A DNA stretch of 64,000 nucleotides from Devosia sp. 1566 (GTDB taxonomy: Bacteria > Pseudomonadota > Alphaproteobacteria > Rhizobiales > Devosiaceae). Positions 16,181 through 25,005 of the stretch are shown here, one piece after another. Under the pieces are notes generated by a model that did not search any database, was not told where the DNA came from, and saw nothing but the letters and a program-made list of their open reading frames with translations. The position numbers were made by a program, and so were the translations under genes. The stretch lies in NCBI RefSeq assembly GCF_004005995.1, contig NZ_CP034767.1, forward strand, positions 3,224,001 to 3,288,000, in the 5' to 3' direction. Numbering within the stretch: the stretch's first letter is position 1; each line of letters begins with the position of its first letter.

Positions 16181-17197
16181 ATGGACGATCCAATCGAGAC
16201 CCCGACGCCCGCCGCCTCCTTGATGGAGCAGGTGCTCTATGAAGTCAAAAAGGTCGTGGTCGGGCAGGACCATTTCCTTGAGCGCGTGTTGATCGCCCTT
16301 CTGGCCAAGGGCCACCTCCTGGTCGAGGGGGTTCCGGGCCTCGCCAAGACACTGACCGTCAACACCCTGGCCCATGCGATCCAGGGGCAGTTCAAGCGCA
16401 TACAGTTCACGCCCGACCTGGTGCCCGCCGATCTTGTCGGCACCCGCATCTACAACAACAAGGATGGCGAGTTCACCACGTCCCTCGGGCCGGTGTTCTG
16501 CAATCTGCTGCTCGCGGACGAAATCAACCGGGCCCCGGCCAAGGTACAAAGTGCCCTCCTCGAAGTGATGCAGGAACGGCAGGTCACCATTGCCGGCCAA
16601 AGCCACCGGGTGCCCGAGCCCTTCGTCGTGATGGCGACGCAAAACCCCATCGAAACGGAAGGAACCTACCCGCTGCCCGAAGCGCAGGTGGACCGCTTCA
16701 TGATGAAGGTGCTGGTCGGCTATCCCTCCGAGGAAGAAGAATTCGTGATCGTCTCGCGCGTAACCGGGGTGATGCAGACCGTGGCTAAAGTGGCGACCAC
16801 CGAGCAACTCATTGCCCTTCAGGCGCGGGCGCGGCAGCTTTACGTCGATCCGACGCTGATCCAGTTCGTGGTGCGGCTGGTTGCAGCCACCCGCAACCCC
16901 GAACTGGTCGGGCTCAAGGACCTGCAGCGCCTGATCACCTATGGCGCGAGCCCGCGGGCCAGCATCAACATGATTGAAGCCGGACGAGCGCTCGCCTTCC
17001 TGAGGGGCCGCGAGTATGTCTTGCCCCAGGATGTGATCGACGTGGCGGCCGATGTCATGCGCCACCGCATTGTCCTGTCCTATGAAGCGCTCTCGGAATC
17101 CATCGGTCCCGACGGGATCATCAACCAGATCCTTCGGGCCGTCCCGGCACCCGAACAACCCTTGCAAACCCATGCCCGCCTCGCCTCGGCAAGCTGA
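16181..17197 (+). CDS. MoxR-family AAA+ ATPase
   Basis: A 338-residue AAA+ protein: VVGQDHFLERVLIALLAKGH, Walker A EGVPGLAKT (about 49-57), Walker B LLADEINRAP, sensor region VMATQNPIETEGTYPLPEAQ and arginine-containing DRFMMKV. MoxR ATPases are chaperones that, with VWA-domain proteins, insert metals or mature other proteins. The gene is followed by DUF58 and VWA genes, the standard MoxR/Bat arrangement. Its 3' end overlaps the next start by 26 bases. Confidence 0.92.
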   Translation: MDDPIETPTPAASLMEQVLYEVKKVVVGQDHFLERVLIALLAKGHLLVEGVPGLAKTLTVNTLAHAIQGQFKRIQFTPDLVPADLVGTRIYNNKDGEFTTSLGPVFCNLLLADEINRAPAKVQSALLEVMQERQVTIAGQSHRVPEPFVVMATQNPIETEGTYPLPEAQVDRFMMKVLVGYPSEEEEFVIVSRVTGVMQTVAKVATTEQLIALQARARQLYVDPTLIQFVVRLVAATRNPELVGLKDLQRLITYGASPRASINMIEAGRALAFLRGREYVLPQDVIDVAADVMRHRIVLSYEALSESIGPDGIINQILRAVPAPEQPLQTHARLASAS

Positions 17198-18089
17198 AGC
17201 GCTGCTCCAGCGCGTGGAATGGACCGTGGTGCGCCGCCTCGACGGCGCATTGCAGGGCAATTACCGCACGCTGTTCCGCGGCGCCGGCCTAGATTTCGCG
17301 GATTTGCGCGAATACCAGGCCCACGACGATGTCCGCCACATCGACTGGAACGTCACCGCGCGCACCCAGGTGCCCCATGTGCGCATCTTCCACGAGGATC
17401 GCGAGGTGACCGCCTGGTTCCTGCTCGATCTCAGCCCCTCGGTCGATTTCGGCTCCGGCGACACCAACAAGCGGCAGGTGCTGACCGAATTCACCGCCGC
17501 GCTCGCACGAATATTCGTGTATCACGGCAACAAGGTGGGCGCCATTCTGTTTGATGGCGTCGACGAGCTCATCGTTCCCGCCCGCAGCGGCCGCCGCCAT
17601 CTGCTGCATCTGATTGACAAGGTGCTCAGCCATCCGCGGCGCCTGCGCGCACCGCAAACCGATCTTGGTGGCTTTTTTCACCGCGCCGGTTCGGCCCTCA
17701 AGCGCCGGTCCATCGTCTTTGCCGTATCTGACTTTGTGTCGCTTCCCGGCTGGCAATCCTCTCTTGGCGCGCTCGCGCGCCGCCACGAAGCCGTTGCCGT
17801 GCGGCTGGTCGATCCCCTCGAACAGGCACTGCCCGATCTGGGCCTGCTGGCCATCGAAGACGCCGAAACGGGCGAGCAGTTGCTTGTCGACACGGGCGAC
17901 CGGACCTTCAGGGATCGGTTCAGCGCGCTGGCCGGGCAATGGGAGGAAGAGATCGTCGATGGCTTCAATCAGGCCGGAATCGATGCGCTTGAACTCTCGA
18001 CGGCCGACGATCTGGCCGACGCGATCCTCAGATTCGTCACCATGCGCCGGATCAGCGCCAGTGGCGCCATAGCAGGAGCAACGGCATGA
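17172..18089 (+). CDS. DUF58 domain-containing protein
   Basis: The product has 305 residues from ATG 17172, inside the moxR 3' end; the frame is open upstream, but the family begins near LLQRVEWTVVRRLDGALQGN. The family hallmark YQAHDDVRHIDWNVTART is at about 50-67, followed by a vWA-like fold (WFLLDLSPSVDFGSGDTNKR). DUF58 proteins work with MoxR ATPases and VWA partners; the precise role is not established. No signal peptide is present, so it is probably cytoplasmic. Its stop overlaps the next start by four bases. Confidence 0.88.
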   Translation: MPASPRQAEALLQRVEWTVVRRLDGALQGNYRTLFRGAGLDFADLREYQAHDDVRHIDWNVTARTQVPHVRIFHEDREVTAWFLLDLSPSVDFGSGDTNKRQVLTEFTAALARIFVYHGNKVGAILFDGVDELIVPARSGRRHLLHLIDKVLSHPRRLRAPQTDLGGFFHRAGSALKRRSIVFAVSDFVSLPGWQSSLGALARRHEAVAVRLVDPLEQALPDLGLLAIEDAETGEQLLVDTGDRTFRDRFSALAGQWEEEIVDGFNQAGIDALELSTADDLADAILRFVTMRRISASGAIAGATA

Positions 18090-19159
18090 CCTTTCTCTGG
18101 CCAGATATGCTCTGGTTGTTGCTGCTCCTGCCGTTGCTGGTGGGCGCCTATGTCTGGATCCTGCGCCGGCGCAAGAAAACGGCGCTGCGCTATGCCAATC
18201 TGCCGCTCATCCGGCAGGCGCTTGGCAAGGGGCCGGGCTGGCGCCGCCATGTGCCACCGGCGCTGTTGCTGCTTGCCGTTGGCGTGCTGGTGCTGGCCGT
18301 GGCGCGCCCTGCGGCGGTGGTCACCCTTCCCAGTTCCCGCTCCACGGTGATCCTGGCGATCGACACCTCCGGCTCCATGCGCGCCACCGATATGTCGCCC
18401 TCGCGCATTGCTGCCGCGCAGGAAGCGGCCAAGGCCTTCATCACCAGCCAGCCCATGGATGTGGAGATTGGCATCGTGGCCTTTGCCGCTTCTGCTGTCC
18501 TGATGCAGGCGCCCACGCTCGACCGGGAACTGCTCACGGCCGCCGTCGATGGCTTTGACCTGCGGCGCGGCACTGCCGTGGGCGCGGGCGTGATCACGGC
18601 GCTTTCCACCATCTTTCCCGACCGCTCGTTTGAGATCGAAGGCTATGATCCGCGTGATCAGCTGGGGATGCGAAGCGGTGGCGTGACGCCCCAGACCGGC
18701 CGCTCGCTCGACAATGCCGAGCCTGAGCCCCAGCCGGCAGAACATGTGCCGGTTGAACCGGGATCCTACCAGAATGCGGTCATCATCCTACTGACGGACG
18801 GGGCAACCACCACCGGCCCTGATCCTCTGGCAGCGGGGAAATTGGCGGCCGATCACGGCGTGCGGATCTATACGGTGGGCTTTGGCTCGACCGGCGGCGA
18901 AGTGGTCGATTTCGGCGGCCGCTTCATGCGCGCCATGCTCGACGCACCAACCCTGCAGGCCATCGCCGCTACCACGGAAGGTGAGTATTTCGAGGCCCAG
19001 TCCGCCGAGGCGTTGTCGGAGGTTTACGGAACGCTGGCGACCCGCCTGATCGAGGAAAAAAAGCTCACCGAAATCGCCTTCCTCTTCGCCGGCCTCGGCG
19101 CCCTCCTCACCCTCGCCGCCGCTGGCCTGTCCATGCTCTGGCTTGGGCGCATAGCCTGA
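18086..19159 (+). CDS. VWA-domain membrane protein (BatA-like)
   Basis: A 357-residue protein with two N-terminal membrane segments (about 5-26 and 55-75), a von Willebrand factor A domain with the metal-site motif DTSGSM (93-98) and a later LLTDGATTT, and a C-terminal membrane segment (IAFLFAGLGALLTLAAAGLS). This is the BatA layout. The domain would sit in the periplasm, close to the protease encoded first in the operon. An ATGA overlap links it to the DUF58 gene. An insert near 180-215 carries no recognised motif. Confidence 0.88.
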   Translation: MTFLWPDMLWLLLLLPLLVGAYVWILRRRKKTALRYANLPLIRQALGKGPGWRRHVPPALLLLAVGVLVLAVARPAAVVTLPSSRSTVILAIDTSGSMRATDMSPSRIAAAQEAAKAFITSQPMDVEIGIVAFAASAVLMQAPTLDRELLTAAVDGFDLRRGTAVGAGVITALSTIFPDRSFEIEGYDPRDQLGMRSGGVTPQTGRSLDNAEPEPQPAEHVPVEPGSYQNAVIILLTDGATTTGPDPLAAGKLAADHGVRIYTVGFGSTGGEVVDFGGRFMRAMLDAPTLQAIAATTEGEYFEAQSAEALSEVYGTLATRLIEEKKLTEIAFLFAGLGALLTLAAAGLSMLWLGRIA

Positions 19160-19186
19160 TCTTTGGCGCGAGTTCTGCGGGCAAAG

Positions 19187-19822
19187 CTAGGTCCCGAGTG
19201 TGGTTACTTTCTGCTTCATGCATTCCCGGAACGTCTCGTCTGGGGCCGTAATTGGTGTATAACAACCAGTCACAAGCACCTCGGCCAAGCGGCTGGTGGG
19301 CCTAGTCGAGTGTGGGCTAAACAAGCAGTCCCACCTTGAAAGCGTCTGTCGTGATTGACGGCAGAGTGCTTCATCCTTGCCACATTGATAGTAGCTCAGT
19401 GCGATAACGGCGCCTAAAGGGCCCAGCCCTGCGAGGCCAGCCAATCGCGGTCATCAAGATTGAGCCTGTCCCGGAACACGTCCCGAGCCGAAGGGGCAGA
19501 ACCATGCTGCCGCATAGTCGGCGGCAGGATCGCCCACGGCATATAGCCTGCAAATCGAGCACACCCGGCAAAACACCATCTCGGACGATCAGGTTGTCAG
19601 CCTTGAGATCACGGTGCAGCCAAACTGCTGGCCCCATAAACTCTGCGTGCAGACCTCGTCCCAAAGAGCATGCGCGCGCCGGGCGTCTATTTCGTCGGCG
19701 ACGATGTCAACCTCAAGGACCCCACCGATGAGCACGCCCGGGCAAGGTAACGCAACTGCAAAACCGGGTCGCCGGGATTGCTGCTGAGGCTGGCGCGCCT
19801 GACCGACCCGGGATATTTCCAA
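19187..19822 (-). pseudogene. Aminoglycoside-type phosphotransferase (APH family), heavily frameshifted
   Basis: Pieces of one APH protein are spread over three minus-strand frames. EIDARRAHALWDEVC is followed in another frame by GPAVWLHRDLKADNLIVRDG (the catalytic HxDxxxxN loop) and GVLDLQAICRG. Next come GDPAADYAAAWF, then RDVFRDRLNLDDRDWLA, and finally GPLGAVIALSYYQCGKDEAL and CRQSRQTLS, each after a frame change. At least three shifts are needed to join them, so no product of this class is made. The order and spacing match intact relatives. Confidence 0.8.
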
Positions 19823-19965
19823 ACGGCTGTGGAGTAAACTGGGGAATCTCCCGGCCAGCCATATGCTAGTTAAGGCAACTCATTTTATTGCGCACGCACG
19901 ACTCTTCCTGCTAGGGCTTAAGCTTGGCCCCGGCAATCCAATTCAGCTATTTTGGAGCCTAGGCC

Positions 19966-21093
19966 ATGTATGATGTTATCATTATCGGCCTCGGCGCCAT
20001 GGGCAGCGCGGCGGTCGCCGAAATCGCGGCCCGCGGGCACAAAGTGCTTGGTCTCGAGGCGTTCCAGCCGGCGCATAAGCTCAGCTCTTCGCACGGCGAC
20101 AGCCGTATCATCCGGCTCGGTTACCATGAGGACCCAGCCTATGTGCCGCTGCTACAGCGCGCTTATCGCAACTGGGCCCGCATGGAACGCCGGCGCCAAA
20201 CCAACCTCCTGAGCAAGGTCGGCGTGTTGCAGATCGGCAAGCCGGGCAGCGAGCTGATCGGGGGCATGTTGGCCTCCTGCGCAGAATACGGCCTCGCGCA
20301 CGAGATTCTGGATCAGGCTGAAATGGCCGACCGCTATCCGGCCTATCGGCTGGCTGGGGACGAAATTGGCGTCTTCGATCCAGAAGGGGGTTATATTCGT
20401 CCCGAAGCCGCCATTTGGGGCAATCTCAAGCTGGCAACCGCCGATGGGGCCCATATCCATATCGGCGAGCGCGTCACCAGAATCGAGCGAGGGGCAACGA
20501 TTATGGTTCGCTCGCCCCAAGCGAGCTACGAAACGCGCAAGGTCATCGTTGCCACCGGCGCTTGGATATCGGAACTGGTCCCGGAGCTTGCGGCCCGCGC
20601 CCCGCCAATCAAGCAGGTCGTCGCCTGGTATCAGCCGGGCGATGGCTTTCTCGCCCAACCCGAAAGAATGCCCTGCTTCCTCAGCGATGAAGGCGAAGAC
20701 GGCACCTGGTTTGGTTTCCCGCAAATCGGCGTTGATGGCGTCAAGATCGGCAAGCACTGCCATTTTTTCGAGCCAATCGATCCAGACCAGGCCAATCCGC
20801 CCGTCACTCACGCGGACATGGATCTCCTCGACGCCTTCGCCGCACGCCGAATGCCGGAGGTCGCAACCACACGGATCAAAGCGGTCACCTGCCGCTACAC
20901 CATGCTTCCGGGCGAAAATTTCCTCATCGACCTTCTGCCAGCCGATCCTCGCGTTATCGTGTGCTCCGCCTGCTCCGGCCACGGGTTCAAATTCGCCAGT
21001 GTCATTGGAGAAATCCTTGCCGATCTGGCGCTGGATGGCGGCACTACCCTGCCCATAGCGCCCTTCACGTTCGACCGGCACATGGTGGGGTAA
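19966..21093 (+). CDS. solA: FAD-dependent N-methyltryptophan/sarcosine oxidase-like protein
   Basis: A 375-residue protein from ATG 19966 with GGAG eight bases upstream. The N-terminal dinucleotide fold is VIIIGLGAMGSAAVAEI. SSSHGDSRIIRLGYHEDPAY and the C-terminal SGHGFKFASVIGEI are typical of monomeric sarcosine oxidase and N-methyl-L-tryptophan oxidase. Cys309 in AVTCRYTM corresponds to the cysteine that binds FAD covalently in that family. Such enzymes oxidise N-methyl amino acids to the free amino acid, formaldehyde and peroxide. The substrate cannot be set from sequence, so the symbol is by similarity only. It stands alone between a pseudogene and a convergent reductase. Confidence 0.8.
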   Translation: MYDVIIIGLGAMGSAAVAEIAARGHKVLGLEAFQPAHKLSSSHGDSRIIRLGYHEDPAYVPLLQRAYRNWARMERRRQTNLLSKVGVLQIGKPGSELIGGMLASCAEYGLAHEILDQAEMADRYPAYRLAGDEIGVFDPEGGYIRPEAAIWGNLKLATADGAHIHIGERVTRIERGATIMVRSPQASYETRKVIVATGAWISELVPELAARAPPIKQVVAWYQPGDGFLAQPERMPCFLSDEGEDGTWFGFPQIGVDGVKIGKHCHFFEPIDPDQANPPVTHADMDLLDAFAARRMPEVATTRIKAVTCRYTMLPGENFLIDLLPADPRVIVCSACSGHGFKFASVIGEILADLALDGGTTLPIAPFTFDRHMVG

Positions 21094-21199
21094 AGCCTGC
21101 TACCCTGAGGCGGAGGTGAAGTTTCTCGGAAGCATGAACCAGAGTGGCAGCTTTCCAGTACTGCACTGCACCGCACTGATTTGCTTTACGTCTGCAACC

Positions 21200-21231
21200 G
21201 GGGGCACGCTGCCGAGCAGAAAAGCGCCCCC
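21200..21231 (+). terminator. Weak terminator candidate between convergent genes
   Basis: GGGGGC and GCCCCC enclose an inner CTGC/GCAG stem, followed by TTCTT on the plus strand. It lies between the oxidase and the convergent aldo/keto reductase. Confidence 0.35.
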
Positions 21232-21324
21232 TTCTTGGTCATTTTCGAGAGCTGCAGCTGGCACACAAAAGCGGACATAGACGTATTGCCGCCGAGTAGA
21301 GCGGATCAGGGCAATACCCAAGCT

Positions 21325-22302
21325 CTAGATCACCGCCGCCCTGGGCCGATAAGTCTCTTCCAGCTCCGCGACGTCTTCCGTGCTGAGCTTCAGCGCCAGT
21401 GCCGCAACGGCGTCGTCTAGGTGATGCGGTTTGGACGCGCCGATGATGGGCGCAGTGACGACGGGGTTTTGCAGAACCCAGGCGAGAGCGACCTGAGACA
21501 TGGCGACGCCGTGGCGCTGGGCGACGCTCTGAACGGCGTCTACGATGCCATGGTCCATTTCGGCAGTGTCGCCATAGACTTTGGGAATGACATTGTCCGT
21601 CCCTGAGCGACCGGTGACCTGGCCCCATGGTCGGGTGAGCAGCCCCCTGCCCTGCGGGCTCCAGGGAATGACGCCAACGCCCTGATCCGCGCAAAGCGGC
21701 AGCATCTCACGCTCTTCCTCGCGGTAGAGGAGGCTTAGCTGGTTCTGCATCGAGACGAACGGCGTCCAGCCGTTCATTTTGGCGACATACTGGGCCTTGG
21801 AAAATTGCCAGGCCGACATGGATGAGGCTCCGATATAGGTGGCCTTTCCCGAGCGCACGACGTCGTGCAGCGCCTCCATCGTCTCTTCAATGGGGGTGTC
21901 GTTGTCCCAGCGGTGGATCTGATACAGGTCGACGTAATCGGTTTGCAGGCGAATGAGTGACGCATCGATCTCACGCATGATTGCCCGGCGTGACAGTCCG
22001 GTGGCGTTGGCATCGGTTCGACGGGTTGCGCCGTTGACCTTGGTGGCGAGGACGACGTCCTCCCGTCGCACAAAGTCCTTCAACGCGCGCCCCAGGATTT
22101 CCTCGGAACTGCCGTCGGAATAAACGTTTGCCGTATCGAAAAAGGTGATGCCGAGGTCAAGCGCTTGGCGGATAAAGGGACGACTTTGGTCCTCAGGCAG
22201 CGTCCATGGGTGGTTCCCCTGGTCAGCTGCCCCATAGGTCATGCAGCCGAGGCAGAGCCGCGAGACTTTGAGACCGCTAGTGCCCATTCGCTTGTGGTCC
22301 AA
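21325..22302 (-). CDS. Aldo/keto reductase
   Basis: The product has 325 residues if read from TTG 22302, which has GGGAG upstream and gives the usual family start (DHKRMGTSGLKVSRLCLG); ATG 22338 would add 12 residues. The AKR tetrad is present: Asp in FFDTANVY, Tyr in VYSDGSSEE, Lys in VLATKV and His in YQIHRWD. A C-terminal NADP-binding stretch (APIIGASKPHHLDDA) follows. These enzymes reduce aldehydes or ketones with NADPH in a TIM barrel. It resembles the general stress/YajO-like group, and the substrate is not known. An AraC regulator lies 440 bases upstream on the same strand. Confidence 0.88.
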   Translation of the reverse strand: MDHKRMGTSGLKVSRLCLGCMTYGAADQGNHPWTLPEDQSRPFIRQALDLGITFFDTANVYSDGSSEEILGRALKDFVRREDVVLATKVNGATRRTDANATGLSRRAIMREIDASLIRLQTDYVDLYQIHRWDNDTPIEETMEALHDVVRSGKATYIGASSMSAWQFSKAQYVAKMNGWTPFVSMQNQLSLLYREEEREMLPLCADQGVGVIPWSPQGRGLLTRPWGQVTGRSGTDNVIPKVYGDTAEMDHGIVDAVQSVAQRHGVAMSQVALAWVLQNPVVTAPIIGASKPHHLDDAVAALALKLSTEDVAELEETYRPRAAVI

Positions 22303-22740
22303 AGTCGCTCTCCCGATACCTGTGTTTGGTCCAGGCAAGGGTAAGGCTTAGTGGCGCCGGATGTATAGGACTATTCAGCGGGCCAGCGTGGCCCGCGTTC
22401 CAAGGACACGGCTGTTGCCGGACAGAACCAGCGTAGAATGGCGGAACATGCGCTTGGCGCCGCGCAGCGGCGGATGAGAAACCAAGCAATAGCTTCAATG
22501 GTGACGACTGCCGATAATAATGCGCCCCCTTTCGGTCATGCGCACGAGCTGCGGAAATTCCCAATAGCAGCCGTTGTGTCTAACCACCATGACGATGGTA
22601 CCTAGAACACTAGATAGGTACCTCAGCGGCAACGGCAGCTCCTGTAGGTTGCCATTAAGCGAGATGTCCTTGATGATCGGATGTCGGTGACGCTCCGTCA
22701 AAATGCCAAATGCTCAGTCCTGCAAAAACGCTGATTGGGA
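22303..22740. other. Intergenic region with an inverted repeat
   Basis: No gene is supported. GGTACCTA (22597-22604) and TAGGTACC (22615-22622) form an 8-bp inverted repeat that could be an operator. A minus frame at 22495-22701 lacks a convincing start. Confidence 0.4.
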
Positions 22741-23622
22741 TCAAGCGGACATCCGCGTTGCCGATACATCGCGGACGGGTGGCATGCCGAACATGCGGCG
22801 GTATTCGCGCGTGAACTGTGGCACGCTTTCATAGCCGACAGCATACGCCGCAGTGCTGGCAGAGGCACCCTCTGCGACCATTTGTCGACGGGCCTCAATC
22901 AGCCGTAGCTGCTTTTGAAACTGCAGTGGCGAGAGCGACGTCACCTGACGGAAATGTTGATGAAAGGACGAGAGGCTCATGCCGGCCACAGCGGCAAGTT
23001 TTTCGACCGGCAGCGGCTGAGCGAAGTCGGAGCGTAGCACTGCCACCGCCTTGGCGATGCGCTGGATGTTGCTATCGGGCCAGCCAAGGCGCCGAATGGC
23101 CGAGCCGTGGCGGCCTGCCAACAACCAATAATGCATCTCGCGCAGGAGCAGCATTTTGAGCACGGGAATCGAGGCCGGGCGTTCGAGCAAATGCAGCAAC
23201 CGCCGAGCCGCGTCAGCAACTTCAGCATGGGTCGGTTCGGTTCGGATCGGCGCAGCGTCAGCCACCGGGGCCAGTCTCATCTCGACGCTAAGCTCTGTCA
23301 GCAGCGCCCGTTCGAGGTCCAGCACCAGCGAGAAATAAGGCCGGCCGACGCTAGCTTCAGTGATCTGGCTGATTGTCGGCACGTCGGCGGTGACAACGAG
23401 CGAATCTCCTGCTCCGAAATCGAAGACGTCGTTGCCCATGGTGACGCGCTTCTGCCCTTGAACCACAAGTGCCACGAGCGGCTTCGAGACTGCGTATTGC
23501 AAGGCACTTGGCCGGGTGGCGCGGATCAGTGTCAGACCTGGAATGGGCGTCACGGCAATGCCATCCGAATCGGCATGAGCATTGGCGTAACGCGCGACAG
23601 CATCGAGCAAAGCTTGGGTCAC
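22741..23622 (-). CDS. AraC-family transcriptional regulator
   Basis: The product has 293 residues from GTG 23622, preceded by AAGGAGGAG; GTG 23655 is an alternative. The N-terminal half is the AraC_N cupin domain (TRPSALQYAVSKPLVALVVQ, then DSLVVTADVPTISQI). The C-terminal half has two helix-turn-helix motifs (EKLAAVAGMSLSSFHQHFRQ and STAAYAVGYESVPQFTREYR). Regulators of this subgroup usually control a neighbouring oxidoreductase. It is divergent from the SDR gene at 24018, its likely target. Confidence 0.9.
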   Translation of the reverse strand: MTQALLDAVARYANAHADSDGIAVTPIPGLTLIRATRPSALQYAVSKPLVALVVQGQKRVTMGNDVFDFGAGDSLVVTADVPTISQITEASVGRPYFSLVLDLERALLTELSVEMRLAPVADAAPIRTEPTHAEVADAARRLLHLLERPASIPVLKMLLLREMHYWLLAGRHGSAIRRLGWPDSNIQRIAKAVAVLRSDFAQPLPVEKLAAVAGMSLSSFHQHFRQVTSLSPLQFQKQLRLIEARRQMVAEGASASTAAYAVGYESVPQFTREYRRMFGMPPVRDVSATRMSA

Positions 23623-23800
23623 CGTGGCGCTCTCCTCCTTGGATGCTGCCGGCACTCTAGGGTGGGCTCGATGGCGCGTAAAGTCAGTTTAGAGGATTAG
23701 GCAAAGTTCAGCGAGTTCCGGCAAAGCGGCCGAGTCTCTTTAGGCAAGTATCTGCCACCCAATCAGCCCTGCTGCGGCAAGGCAAGCCAAGGAGGACAAG

Positions 23801-23854
23801 ATGAGCCAACTCGCTCGCGTATTGATGCTGACAGCAACGGCTTTGCCGAATTGA
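23801..23854 (+). other. 17-codon ORF with strong ribosome-binding site
   Basis: AAGGAGG lies six bases before an ATG encoding MSQLARVLMLTATALPN and a stop. It looks like the first residues of an exported protein's signal peptide that has lost its body, or a leader peptide. It lies in the divergent gap before the SDR gene. Confidence 0.3.
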
Positions 23855-24017
23855 TGGGGCCGCATGCCGGACGATCTGCCGCGCTCTTGCGCCGCAGTGG
23901 TTGGTGCCATTTTCGCCTGACTGGTTTTATCCGATCGAGCAAGACAGGCGCAGAATTGAGCAAAACGTCCGCTCCCCGCACTCGTAAGTTCAATTCATCA
24001 AAGCCTAGGAGACTTCT

Positions 24018-24773
24018 ATGTCCAAGATTGCACTCGTTACAGGTTCCAGCCGCGGCCTCGGTCGCAACACCGCCCTGTCAATCGCCCGCCGTGGCGGAGA
24101 TGTTATTGTGACCTATCGCTCCGGCGCCCAAGAGGCAGCCAAGGTGGTCGACGAGATCGAGGTCTTGGGCCGCAAGGCGGTCGCTATACGGCTCGATGTG
24201 GCCAGTGTTTCGAGCTTCGCGGGCTTTGTTGAGCAGCTAAAGGCTGCGCTTTCCGCGACCTGGGACCGCGATACTTTCGACCACCTCATCAATAATGCCG
24301 GACATGGTGACATGGGAATGCTCGCCGAGACCACCGAAGCCCAGTTCGACGCCCTGGTTGACGTCCATTTCAAGGGCGTCTTTTTTCTCACCCAGGCACT
24401 ATTGCCGGTGCTCGCCGATGGCGGCCGCATCGTCAATATCTCGACGGGGCTCACACGCGTTTCCTATCCAGGGTTCTCGGCTTATTCGGCGGTCAAGGGG
24501 GCCATCGAGACACTCACGATCTACATGGCTAAGGAACTGGCAGTCCGCGGGATCACCGCCAATGTTGTCGCGCCCGGCGCTATCGAGACCGACTTTCTGG
24601 GCGGCGCGGTCCGCGACACGCCTGACCTCAACACGGCTTTCGCCGGGATGATCGCGCTGGGTCGGGTGGGCGTGCCCGATGATATCGGTCCGATGATCTC
24701 GAGCCTCCTGAGCGAAGACAATCGTTGGATCACCGGTGAGCGCATCGAAGTCTCGGGGGGCCAGGTGATCTAA
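24018..24773 (+). CDS. Short-chain dehydrogenase/reductase
   Basis: A 251-residue classical SDR from ATG 24018, with TAGGAG six bases upstream. It has the cofactor motif TGSSRGLG (8-15), the NNAGHG structural motif, and the active site with Ser in NISTG and Tyr-xxx-Lys in YSAVK. The C-terminus (ITGERIEVSGGQVI) is typical of the FabG-like group. The Arg after TGSS suggests NADP preference. The substrate is unknown. It is divergent from an AraC regulator and followed by a hairpin terminator, so it is a single-gene unit. Confidence 0.9.
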   Translation: MSKIALVTGSSRGLGRNTALSIARRGGDVIVTYRSGAQEAAKVVDEIEVLGRKAVAIRLDVASVSSFAGFVEQLKAALSATWDRDTFDHLINNAGHGDMGMLAETTEAQFDALVDVHFKGVFFLTQALLPVLADGGRIVNISTGLTRVSYPGFSAYSAVKGAIETLTIYMAKELAVRGITANVVAPGAIETDFLGGAVRDTPDLNTAFAGMIALGRVGVPDDIGPMISSLLSEDNRWITGERIEVSGGQVI

Positions 24774-24781
24774 CAAGGCGC

Positions 24782-24803
24782 AAGGGGAGCTCACGCTTCC
24801 CTT
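24782..24803 (+). terminator. Terminator after the SDR gene
   Basis: AAGGGGAGC, loop TCAC, GCTTCCCTT: a 9-bp stem with one G-T pair, eight bases after the SDR stop. Confidence 0.55.
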
Positions 24804-25005
24804 CTACGTCTCTCCGGTAAACGAAGCTCGGGGCAACTTCACGCCGGCTCGTCACCAATTACGGGCAAACACTTGATCAGCTTGCATGATGGCGCATCAA
24901 GGAACTCCACCCCCTGCGCGCCCAACTCGGTCGAACGATTGAGCCGCCGTTCAACCCAGAGGCAGACGCTGACAGCTCGCGAATACCGGGCGGCCAGGCA
25001 TGCGC

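Noticed and set aside
16151..17260. 369-codon minus-strand ORF over moxR
   Set aside because: Antisense of an intact AAA+ ATPase with all motifs.
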